A program made the position numbers and the translations under genes. Shown here in pieces: positions 42,971-53,336 of a DNA stretch of 64,000 nucleotides; within the stretch, counting starts at the first letter, position 1; each line of letters begins with the position of its first letter. Under the pieces are notes generated by a model. That model had not been told where the DNA came from. It ran no database searches and was given only the letters and a program-made list of their open reading frames with translations. The stretch is from Mycobacterium botniense (lineage in GTDB: Bacteria; Actinomycetota; Actinomycetes; Mycobacteriales; Mycobacteriaceae), in the NCBI RefSeq assembly GCF_010723305.1, contig NZ_BLKW01000004.1, positions 1,426,001 to 1,490,000 on the forward strand. Reading direction: 5' to 3'.

Positions 42971-43504
42971 CTACGGTAGGACGGCGGTGAGATCGCCGAG
43001 GGCCGCGCTGAGCGCCTGCTCGACAAGCTCGACTTCGAAACCGGCCACCACGGTGAGCAGGCCGGTGTCTGCCGCGAGGGGCAGGCCGATGGCATCGATG
43101 GGGTTGGTGAGGTGGTCCTGGACCAGGCTGGAGCATGCCCTGGCCCATCGAGGTGTTCAGGGCCGGAAAGCCAGCCAAAGGACCCGTCGCGGCGGTGGGG
43201 TAATTGATCGAGAAGGGCACGCTGAGGATCGGATACTCGGGCGTGAACCGGCCGTTCGCATAGGGGTCCGGGTAGGTGATGTCGGGAAAAGGGGGTGGAT
43301 GTAGAGCTGATTCGCCGCGTGCCCATAGCCGGGTACATCGTCGTTGGGCAGTGGTTGGCCGCTGGGGCCCATGACCAATCCGATGGTGGGCGGATCGTCG
43401 GTGGAGATGTCCGCGTGCGCGCCGGCCGGATCCCTCATCGCGGTCAGCGCCACGACACCGGCGGTTGCTGCCAGTCCCCCAGCAAACAAAGCGTACGGCC
43501 TGAC
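42971..43504 (-). pseudogene. broken third PE-PPE-domain protein
   Basis: Minus-strand pieces of a Chp-like protein lie in three frames. First is a GGGAGG ribosome site and a start near 43504 with a signal peptide (RPYALFAGGLAATAGVVALTA) and GLVMGPSGQPLPNDDVPGYG. After a frameshift near 43290-43310 comes PFPDITYPDPYANGRFTPEYP. A third frame carries NPIDAIGLPLAADTGLLTVVAGFEVELV and stops at 42971. Only about 180 codons remain of ~485, so the centre, including the serine-nucleophile region, is deleted. It lies directly upstream of the intact second copy. Confidence 0.72.
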
Positions 43505-43919
43505 ATGTGCCACCTCCCACCCGCGGGCAGGCTGGTGCAGAATCGTCGAAGCAGGCCAGGTGTCTCCGCGGGGTGTCCTAACGCTCGCCGCCGCTGATGT
43601 CGAACGAAATTCCGGTCTTACGAACTGATCCGTGACTGCCCGGCCCGGCTGGTCCACGGAACCGCCGACTCCGGTCGCGCAGGGACCCGTCATCCCCGAC
43701 AATATCGAGATGCTGGGAATCGCTCACACAACGAGGACGCTGCTCGACGTGAAACCGCCGACATCCCGGCGAGGCAAAAGTTTGGCTCAGCTGCACCGCC
43801 CAGCCGACGTACACTGGGTCCAAACTCAAACGTCTAGGACATTCCGGCAGCCCAGCGCCTGTTCGTATGCAGCTACTGAGGACACTAGCGCTGTTGCCCT
43901 CTAAGGATAAAGTGCGACA
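43505..43919. promoter_or_regulatory. divergent region, broken chp / PPE gene
   Basis: These 415 bases between the start of the broken copy and the PPE gene contain no supported gene. A GGATAAAG run shortly before 43920 may serve the PPE gene as a ribosome site. Confidence 0.35.
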
Positions 43920-44996
43920 ATGGATTTCGCGATGCTACCCCCGGAGGTCAACTCGGGCAGGATGTATTCCGGTCCGGGCGCAGGGCCCATGCTGGCCGCA
44001 GCCAGCGCTTGGGACGGTCTGGCCATCGAACTGCACTCCGCGGCAGCGTCTTACGGCTCGGTGGTGTCGGAGCTGACCGCCGGGCCGTGGGTGGGTCCGT
44101 CGTCGGTATCGATGGCGGCTGCGGCCGCCCCCTATGTGACATGGCTTTCCGCCACTGCCGCGCAGGCCGAGCAGGCAGCCACCCAGGCCAGAGCAGCAGC
44201 GGCCGCGTACGAGGCGGCTTTTGCAATGACGGTGCACCCGGCAGTAATCGCGGCTAACCGCGCCCTGTTGATGGCGCTGGTCGCGACGAACTTTTTCGGT
44301 CAGAACACCCCGGCAATCGCAGCCACCGAAGCACATTACGCCGAAATGTGGGCCCAAGACGCCGCCGCCATGTACGGCTATGCGGGCGCCTCGTCCGCCG
44401 CGTCGACGTTGACGCCGTTCACTCCCCCACCGCCCACCACCAACCTGGCCGGGCTGGCTGGCCAATTCGCCGCAGTAGCCCAGGCCTCCGCTACCTCCGC
44501 CGCCTCCCACGCGCACACCCCGCTGACGCAGCTGATGGCCGCAGTGTCGTCTGCACTGCATGGGCTCACGTCGCCGCACCTGCCCACAGCGGCGACCTTC
44601 CTGGGGCCCGCTGCCTACGAGCCTGTCTCGGCCTCCACCTCGTGGTCCACATGGGCCACCTCTGCGGCGCGCGCGATCCACACAGTGCAGGACTTGCAGT
44701 ACGAGTTCGGTCCGGGCCCACTGCAATCGATCCTGGCGGGCTTGGGAGGCCCGGGAATCCTGGGCATGGGCAATCCGGCGGTGTCGGCGAGTGTGGGCCA
44801 GGCGGGCTCGGTCGGCGGATTGTCGGTGCCGCCGAGCTGGGCCGCGGGCACCGGAACCGCCCTCGTGTCACCGGCCGCCAACGTCAGTGCCGCGCCGGCG
44901 GTCGCGGCGAGCGGGGCGGCACGATCGGAAATGGCTGTCACGGGCCTGGCCGGGCCGGCCGCGGGCAATGCGATTCCTGGGTCCCCCACACCCTGA
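43920..44996 (+). CDS. PPE family protein, PPE-SVP subfamily
   Basis: This 358-residue PPE protein opens with [19 protein letters not shown] (Pro-Pro-Glu at residues 7-9) and has a helical PPE domain of about 180 residues with a conserved W/G-containing turn ([12 protein letters not shown]). The GGLSVPPSW sequence matches the GxxSVPxxW motif that defines the SVP subfamily. The rest is Ala/Gly/Ser-rich. PPE proteins are secreted by ESX type VII systems, usually with a PE partner; no PE gene is adjacent. Such genes are abundant in slow-growing mycobacteria. Its specific role is unknown. Confidence 0.93.
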   Translation: MDFAMLPPEVNSGRMYSGPGAGPMLAAASAWDGLAIELHSAAASYGSVVSELTAGPWVGPSSVSMAAAAAPYVTWLSATAAQAEQAATQARAAAAAYEAAFAMTVHPAVIAANRALLMALVATNFFGQNTPAIAATEAHYAEMWAQDAAAMYGYAGASSAASTLTPFTPPPPTTNLAGLAGQFAAVAQASATSAASHAHTPLTQLMAAVSSALHGLTSPHLPTAATFLGPAAYEPVSASTSWSTWATSAARAIHTVQDLQYEFGPGPLQSILAGLGGPGILGMGNPAVSASVGQAGSVGGLSVPPSWAAGTGTALVSPAANVSAAPAVAASGAARSEMAVTGLAGPAAGNAIPGSPTP

Positions 44997-45219
44997 CGGG
45001 CCGCCGCATAAACACATAACAGCGATGTCAGAGCGTGCAACCCATCGAATCGTCCGTCACCCAATCGATGACAAGGAGCTCCTGATCTCGCTCGTCATCA
45101 CAAATCCAAATCCCCCAGATCCGCGGCTCGGCGGTCAGTCTGTCTTATCCGGCGGACGTCGTTGGGCAGTCAGCGGGCTCCCACGATGACCTTCGGACTG
45201 CTCTGTGCTGACAACGTCT

Positions 45220-45248
45220 TCTGTGATTCCTCTGTGATTCTGCTGTGA
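45220..45248. promoter_or_regulatory. triple PhoP-like direct repeat upstream of the TB8.4-like gene
   Basis: The 7-mers TCTGTGA (45220-45226), TCTGTGA (45231-45237) and GCTGTGA (45242-45248) recur every 11 bases with 4-base spacers. On the other strand the last reads TCACAGC and the others TCACAGA. The published M. tuberculosis PhoP box is two TCACAGC units with a 4-base spacer. A TAGCCT hexamer at 45321-45326 could be the -10 element. The site therefore lies where a PhoP-type activator would bind. Confidence 0.65.
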
Positions 45249-45403
45249 TTCCCGGTGATGACATGATGAATAGGATCTGAGGCACATCCGCAGGAGATGA
45301 CGGACTCGAAGAGAACCTGCTAGCCTGGGGCCAAGACGGCGACCGCTGCGCTGATGTCATCTCAATCCAGCGTTCGGCGGCGCGCAAGCTGGGAGGTGTC
45401 CGC

Positions 45404-45739
45404 ATGACCAAGCTGCTGACCAGACTGCCTGTGGCAGTTGGCGCTCTGGTGGTGTCGGTGACTGCCGGAATCGGGGTCGCGTCCGCGGATCCCGGTATGG
45501 ATCAGGTCATCAATACCACGTGCAGTTATTCGCAGGCGGTGGCGGCGCTGAATGCGCAAGATCCGGCAGCTGCCGCGCAGTTCAACGCATCGCCGGTGGC
45601 GCAGTCCTGGCTGCGCACCTTTCTCGACTCCCCGCCGGACCAGCGCCAGCGAATGATCCAGCAGGTACAAAGCATGCCGCGGGCTCAGCAGTACGCTGGG
45701 CTCGTGGTGCAGATCGCCAACACCTGCAACAACTACTGA
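45404..45739 (+). CDS. TB8.4-like secreted protein, haemophore-related family
   Basis: This exported protein of 111 residues has a signal peptide ending VASA before mature DPGMDQVINTTCSY. It resembles M. tuberculosis T-cell antigen TB8.4 (Rv1174c): shared blocks are INTTCSYSQAVAALNAQDPAAAAQFNASPVAQSWLR and the final NTCNNY. The two mature cysteines probably form a disulfide. The family is annotated as haemophore-related, but haem binding by this member is not shown. The ATG has a GGGAGG site. It is probably monocistronic, with a triple PhoP-like repeat about 155 bases upstream. Confidence 0.88.
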   Translation: MTKLLTRLPVAVGALVVSVTAGIGVASADPGMDQVINTTCSYSQAVAALNAQDPAAAAQFNASPVAQSWLRTFLDSPPDQRQRMIQQVQSMPRAQQYAGLVVQIANTCNNY

Positions 45740-46027
45740 GCTAACAGCGTGTGGGCAAACCGCTTGCACAACAACTGCTTCGAAGTTTAACCTCAGCTCT
45801 GAACTGAGATCGCCGTGAGATAGCGGGCTGAATGGGCTTGTAGCGCAATCGTTTTCGTATAGTCTCAAACAAGCAGTTATCTTCGCGGCCCACGAATCGA
45901 CCGGTTATCCGCCGGGGCTGGTTTGCCGTGAGTCCGTGTGCGGCGACGTGGAGAGCGGTTCCATCACGCAGTTTCGGGTTATTCTCAGAGCTGGTTTCCG
46001 GTTGGAAGACCCACGCGGTAGGGCGGC

Positions 46028-47296
46028 TTAGCCCGCGACTGCTCCTGGCTGGCGGAACGGTGCGCCGAACTCGGGCACCCTGTGAAAACCGTTCTTGCGC
46101 GCCTGGGCGGCGCCGTAGCGGATCATTGTGTGCACGGCGACGAACCCGGTGTGATCCAGTACCACAAACGGCGACAGCAGCCGGTTATGAACGAACGCGA
46201 ACGCCAACCCGCTCGCCGGATCTGCCCAGCCCAACGATCCGCCCAGCCCGGCGTGGCCGAAGCCCGGCATCAGGCCGGGCACGAAAATTGTGTGGTAACC
46301 GAGGTGAAAACCCAAGGGTACGAACAGGTTGCGGTCCAGGCGCAGATTGCGTCGACCAGTCAGACCGTCCACCAGCCTGCGGGAGAGAAACCGGACACCG
46401 TCAATCTCACCACCGTTGGCGATGGCACCGTACATCCGTGCCAGCCCGCGTGCCGTCGCGACCCCGTTGGCCGCGGGGATTTCCGCGTCAAGCAGCGGGA
46501 TATCTCCCTGAACAACGGCTCTCATGCCGGGAAAGTACATTGCGCCGAATCCGGCTGAGGTCTGCAGCGACGCGATTCGAGGCGCGACGAAGTCGAAGAC
46601 GGGGTTACGGTTGCGGCTCTGCGGCATGATGATCTGTGCGGCGCGGGTGGGCGCCTCAGCCGGCGGCCGGCCCAGATGCAAACCGTCGGTGCCCAACGGC
46701 TCGGCAAGCTCCTCGCGGATCAAGTCACGCATGCCCTTGCCGGTGACCGCCCGCGCCAGACCCGACATCAGCCAGCCGTAGGTGAGTGCGTGATACGCGG
46801 GTTTGCCCAGCAACCGGCCCGGTGGCGCCGCGGCAAGCTGCTCTTCCATCAATCTGTGGTTCAGCAAGTCGTCTCGGGTGGCGCCATTCAACGATGACAA
46901 CCCGGCGCGGTGCCGCATCACTGTGCGCACCGTGATGGCGGCTTTACCGTTCGCGCCGAACTCCGGCCAATACTCGGCAACCGGGGCGTCGTAGTCGATC
47001 AACCCTCGGTCCACCAACCGGTGAATGACGGTCGAGCTCATCCCCTTCGTCGCCGAGAACACCATGGCGCCGGTGTCTGCCGTCCAGGGCACCTGTCCAC
47101 GCCGGTCAGACCACCCCATCCAGACGTCGACGACCGGTACACCCTCGAGATACACCGCCATCGCGCCACCGCCGAACCGGCGCCCCGGGAACAAGCTGGC
47201 GAAGCTGCGGACGGCGCAGGCAAAGTGCGGGTCCGCTGCGCCGTGGACACCGCGGGGAAGCGCACCGCTGCGACGGCCGCGGGTCTGTTGTGTCAC
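46028..47296 (-). CDS. lipL: beta-lactamase-fold esterase LipL (Rv1497 type)
   Basis: This serine esterase of the class C beta-lactamase/family VIII fold acts on short acyl esters or lipids. The nucleophile motif is SATKGM (S-x-x-K), with a tyrosine motif in YHALTYGWLMSGL and a late GFGHAGLGGSLGWADP element. Length is about 422 residues from the GTG at 47296; the family member in M. tuberculosis is 429. A TTG at 47329 would add 11 residues, and neither start has a convincing ribosome site. It follows meaB by about 50 bases, the Rv1496-Rv1497 order. The preceding 288 bases (45740-46027) hold no gene. Confidence 0.9.
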   Translation of the reverse strand: MTQQTRGRRSGALPRGVHGAADPHFACAVRSFASLFPGRRFGGGAMAVYLEGVPVVDVWMGWSDRRGQVPWTADTGAMVFSATKGMSSTVIHRLVDRGLIDYDAPVAEYWPEFGANGKAAITVRTVMRHRAGLSSLNGATRDDLLNHRLMEEQLAAAPPGRLLGKPAYHALTYGWLMSGLARAVTGKGMRDLIREELAEPLGTDGLHLGRPPAEAPTRAAQIIMPQSRNRNPVFDFVAPRIASLQTSAGFGAMYFPGMRAVVQGDIPLLDAEIPAANGVATARGLARMYGAIANGGEIDGVRFLSRRLVDGLTGRRNLRLDRNLFVPLGFHLGYHTIFVPGLMPGFGHAGLGGSLGWADPASGLAFAFVHNRLLSPFVVLDHTGFVAVHTMIRYGAAQARKNGFHRVPEFGAPFRQPGAVAG

Positions 47297-47348
47297 AGTG
47301 TCAAATTTACCCGCGTGGCTGGCAAACAAACCTCAAGTTACCTTTCTG

Positions 47349-48338
47349 TTAAACTGACGCAACCTGAAGTATTTGCTGCGCAGCCAAAGCCGGGGTCAGT
47401 TCGCCCGCCAGCACCCGCCGTTCGACGTCGGCGCGGATTTCGCGCACAGCGGGATTGGACAGCACTCGGTCCAGCACCGTGTCACGAACCAACTGCCAGG
47501 TCCAGTCGACCTGCTGCGCTCGCCGGCGCGCCTCGAACTCACCAGCCTCAGTGAGCACCCGTCGGTGACGTTCGACCGTGTCCCACAACTGTGTGAGCCC
47601 GGTCCCTTCGACCGCACTCATGGTGAGAACTGGTGGTTTCCAAAGGGTTTCACGCGGATAGATCATACGGATAGCTGCCGAGAGGTCACGTGCAGCTGAC
47701 CGTGCTTCACCGAGGTGCTCGCCGTCGGCCTTGTTCACTACGACGATATCGGCCAGTTCGAGCACCCCTTTCTTGATGCCCTGCAACTGATCACCGGTGC
47801 GCGCAAGGGTCAGTAGCACGAATGTGTCGACCATGTTGGCCACCGCAACCTCGGACTGACCGACCCCAACGGTTTCGACCAGGATCACGTCGAAGCCCGT
47901 GCCTTCCAACAGCACAATGGTTTCACGGGTCGCCCTGGCGACACCTCCGAGCGTGCCCGCGGTTGGCGAGGGCCGGATGTAGGCGTTCGGGTGTACTGCC
48001 AGCCGCGCCATCCGGGTTTTATCGCCGAGGATCGAACCACCGCTGCGGGTCGATGACGGGTCGACGGCCAGTACCGCAACCCGATGGCCGTGGTCGACCA
48101 GATACATTCCCAGCGCTTCGATCGCCGTTGACTTGCCCACACCGGGCACACCGGTGATCCCGACTCGGTGGGCCTTCCCGGAATCCGGAGTCAGTGCGAG
48201 CAGCAATTGCTGGGCTTGCTCGCGATGATCGCTGCGGGTGGACTCTACTAACGTGATGGCCCGCGGCAGCGCTGCACGGTCGCCTCTGCGCAGAGCCGCC
48301 GCCAAGTCCTCGACAGTGTCAAAGTTGTTGGTTGCCAT
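47349..48338 (-). CDS. meaB: methylmalonyl-CoA mutase chaperone GTPase MeaB
   Basis: MeaB is a G3E-family GTPase that loads and protects the adenosylcobalamin cofactor of methylmalonyl-CoA mutase. The 329-residue product has Walker A GITGVPGVGKSTAIEAL, VLAVDPSSTRSGGSILGDKTRM, the VETVGVGQSE switch and the NKAD base-recognition motif. Its ATG directly abuts the mutB stop. In M. tuberculosis the mazE4-mazF4 toxin pair separates these genes; it is absent here. Followed by lipL. Confidence 0.96.
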   Translation of the reverse strand: MATNNFDTVEDLAAALRRGDRAALPRAITLVESTRSDHREQAQQLLLALTPDSGKAHRVGITGVPGVGKSTAIEALGMYLVDHGHRVAVLAVDPSSTRSGGSILGDKTRMARLAVHPNAYIRPSPTAGTLGGVARATRETIVLLEGTGFDVILVETVGVGQSEVAVANMVDTFVLLTLARTGDQLQGIKKGVLELADIVVVNKADGEHLGEARSAARDLSAAIRMIYPRETLWKPPVLTMSAVEGTGLTQLWDTVERHRRVLTEAGEFEARRRAQQVDWTWQLVRDTVLDRVLSNPAVREIRADVERRVLAGELTPALAAQQILQVASV

Positions 48339-50591
<2,253 letters not shown>

Positions 50592-50596
50592 CTCGC

Positions 50597-52423
50597 CTAG
50601 GCCCCCAATCGGGTCAACAGATTCGAAAGAACTTGGACTGCATTGATTTTCGCAGTTAAATACTCATCGGGAAGATGGTCAGAACCGTCCAGCACGGTTT
50701 TTGGCCCGGCCAGGTAGATCCGCGACACCCCGGCGCGGCGGGCCGCCTCCACGACGCCGGGCGCTTCTGTGCGGTAGCGGTCATCGGTGCCGCAAACCAC
50801 CACGACATCAATTGAACCGTTCACCGAGAGGGCATGGGCGACACTTCCAGCGTCGACGGGCCCGGGGTTGACTGCTTCGATACCACCGGATGCCAACAGG
50901 TTGGCCGCAAACGTCGCCCGGACATTGTGCTCGGCCAGCGGACCCAGCGGCAGCAACAACACGCGCGGACGAGATCCGGTGCGCTGGAGATAGGCATCCG
51001 AGCGATCCCGCAAAGCCTCGAATTCCGCCGCGTAGCGTTTGATCGCCGAACCGCCCGGCGACAGAACCGGTTCGTCCAGGTTCGGGTATTCGTTGACCCC
51101 GGTGATCGCAAGACGGCGATGGGCGATGTCATCGGCGCGGCGGGCGGCGATCTCGGCGATCTGACCACCGATGTAGTCGCAGGCATCGACGAATCCCCCG
51201 CGGGCTTCGACGTCTTGAAAAAGTTGCCAAGCACGCTGGGCGAGCTGTTCGGTGAGGTTCTCCACGAACCACGATCCGCCCGCGGGATCCAGCACTCGGC
51301 CGATGTGGGACTCTTCCAGCAGCAGCAGCTGCGTGTTGCGGGCGATCCGGCGGGCAAAATTCGGTCCCGTGCCCGGGTAACCGTCCGGGATCGCCGCGTC
51401 GAACGGCAGTACTCGCACCGTGTCGGCGCCGCCCACTCCGGCGCTAAAAGCCGCCACCGTGGTGCGCAGCATGTTCACCCACGGATCTCGCTGGGTCATC
51501 ATCGGAAACGATGTCTCGGCGTGCACGATGGCCGCCGCGCCGGCCGGGTCGCCGAGAACTTCACCTACCCGCGCCCACAGTTGCCGGGCCGCCCGTATCT
51601 TGGCGATCGTCATGAACTGGTCGTCGTCAGCACTGAGTCGAAAACTGATCTGGCGCAATGCGTCTGAGACTGAAATCCCAGATTCGTCCAGTGTCCGAAG
51701 GTAGGCCACCGCGGCAGCGATGCTGCCGGCGAGCTCCCACGACGCGTTAGCGCCCAGGTTGTGAAATGCCGGGCCGTCGACCGTGATCGCCCGCACGCCG
51801 CGGCCAGCGGCGATTTTCTGCGCGACCGCGACCACCTGGTCGACAGACGGGGCGGGACGTCCGCTCAGCGGCGCGCTCAGCGGGTCGGCCCCCAGGTCGA
51901 CCGACAGCGTCGCCCGCTGTTCAGGTGTCACCGAGGACATCAGCCCCAGCACCGCGTCGGCCGCCATCGTGTAGTCAGCGCCGGCGTCCACGATCAGCGG
52001 CACCAGTTCCAGATAGACGCCGTCCAGGAGCCGGCCGAGCTGACCCGGCGCCACGCCCGATTCCCCCACCCGAAGCACCAGCGCGCTGACCCCGTTGGTG
52101 AGCGCGCTGAGCACAGCAGCGTTGTCGTCGGCGCCCTGGGTTGGAAACAGCTCGGCGACCTTCCAGCCGCCGGCGACGCCGCGTGCGGCGTCAGCGCCAC
52201 GCACGAAAGGCCACTGGCCGGGTAACGGCGGCTCCGGCATTTCGTCAAGCGCGGTGTAGAGCGCGCGGATCGCGAACCCCTCGTATGTCGGAGTTTCCAG
52301 CAGCCGCTCGGGCTCGTCGCCGAGCTCGCTGCGATGACGGCTTTTGCTGAGCACCTCGGTCACCGCCGTACGCCATCGGGCGCGGGCCTGCGCCAGGTTG
52401 TCGGCGGACATGTCGATGGACAC
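50597..52423 (-). CDS. mutA: methylmalonyl-CoA mutase small subunit MutA
   Basis: MutA is the non-catalytic, structural partner of MutB. The 608-residue product follows the same two-domain plan ([52 protein letters not shown]). It lacks the DGHDRG cobalamin-ligand motif, having [13 protein letters not shown] in that region, as expected for this subunit. It is the first gene of the mutA-mutB-meaB operon. The 160-base gap upstream is a divergent promoter region shared with the VTT-domain gene. Confidence 0.96.
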   Translation of the reverse strand: MSIDMSADNLAQARARWRTAVTEVLSKSRHRSELGDEPERLLETPTYEGFAIRALYTALDEMPEPPLPGQWPFVRGADAARGVAGGWKVAELFPTQGADDNAAVLSALTNGVSALVLRVGESGVAPGQLGRLLDGVYLELVPLIVDAGADYTMAADAVLGLMSSVTPEQRATLSVDLGADPLSAPLSGRPAPSVDQVVAVAQKIAAGRGVRAITVDGPAFHNLGANASWELAGSIAAAVAYLRTLDESGISVSDALRQISFRLSADDDQFMTIAKIRAARQLWARVGEVLGDPAGAAAIVHAETSFPMMTQRDPWVNMLRTTVAAFSAGVGGADTVRVLPFDAAIPDGYPGTGPNFARRIARNTQLLLLEESHIGRVLDPAGGSWFVENLTEQLAQRAWQLFQDVEARGGFVDACDYIGGQIAEIAARRADDIAHRRLAITGVNEYPNLDEPVLSPGGSAIKRYAAEFEALRDRSDAYLQRTGSRPRVLLLPLGPLAEHNVRATFAANLLASGGIEAVNPGPVDAGSVAHALSVNGSIDVVVVCGTDDRYRTEAPGVVEAARRAGVSRIYLAGPKTVLDGSDHLPDEYLTAKINAVQVLSNLLTRLGA

Positions 52424-52586
52424 CGGCGGCTCCTGTGGTCACAGCATGGGGCGATGATCGCCGTTGACAAGATCCTTGCCTTTTGTCACTCAGGCTAATT
52501 GATCGCGATCAGCGACTTGGAAGCGACCGGCTCTGCGAAACGCCTGGGCGACGCCATCGTTGTCAAGGGCCTTTAACCTGTGCTGT

Positions 52587-53336
52587 GTGAGCGCGCCCGC
52601 CGCCAGCACGGTGATCTGCACCCTGCGCAGTATGGGCGCTTCGCTGGTCGCAACGACACGCCAGCTGTCCCCGCGGCGGATGACCGTGACCACCGGCGTG
52701 CTCGTCGCCCTGGTCGCTGTGGCGGTGCTTGTGCCTCGTCCCACCGCGGTGCAATTGCGGGACTGGGCAACCTCGGCGGGACCGTGGTTTCCGCTGGCGT
52801 TCCTCACCGCGCATATCGTCGTGACAGTGCTGCCATTCCCGCGCACCGCGTTCACCCTGGCCGCCGGGCTGCTGTTCGGTCCGCTGCTCGGTGTCGTGCT
52901 GGCGGTCGCGGCCAGTACGGCCAGCGCGCTGATCGCGCTGCTGCTGGTGCGCGCGGCCGGTTGGCAGCTGAGCCGTCTGGTGCGGCACGCGGCGGTCCAG
53001 AGCGTCGACGCGCGTCTGCGGGACCGCGGCTGGCCGGCTATCTTGTCGCTGCGCCTGATCCCCGCCGTGCCGTTTTCCGTGCTCAACTATGCTGCGGGCG
53101 CGTCAGCCGTGCGGGTATTGCCTTACCTGCTGGCCACGCTGGCAGGCGTGACACCGGGAACGGTCGCCGTGGTGATCTTGGGTGACGCGCTGACCGGCCG
53201 GGTCAACCCGCTGCTGTACCTGGTGTCGGCGTGCACGGCCGCTGTCGGTGTGAGCGTGCTGGGCTACGAAATTTACCGGCACCGCCAGCAGCGCCGCGGG
53301 GCGAACACCTCACGATCTCGCCGCAGTGGCAGGTAG
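52587..53336 (+). CDS. VTT/DedA-like (TVP38/TMEM64) membrane protein (Rv1491c type)
   Basis: This 249-residue polytopic membrane protein has a VTT domain: LAFLTAHIVVTVLPFPRTAFTLAAGLLFGPLLGVVLA, RLRDRGWPAILSLRLIPAVPFSVLNYAAGAS and a further helix pair. DedA/VTT proteins act in lipid scrambling or membrane homeostasis; the exact role of this member is unknown. The GTG at 52587 is preceded by TTAACCTGTGCT rather than a ribosome site, so a leaderless transcript is possible. Its 3' end overlaps the convergent sensor kinase gene by 27 bases. Confidence 0.87.
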   Translation: MSAPAASTVICTLRSMGASLVATTRQLSPRRMTVTTGVLVALVAVAVLVPRPTAVQLRDWATSAGPWFPLAFLTAHIVVTVLPFPRTAFTLAAGLLFGPLLGVVLAVAASTASALIALLLVRAAGWQLSRLVRHAAVQSVDARLRDRGWPAILSLRLIPAVPFSVLNYAAGASAVRVLPYLLATLAGVTPGTVAVVILGDALTGRVNPLLYLVSACTAAVGVSVLGYEIYRHRQQRRGANTSRSRRSGR

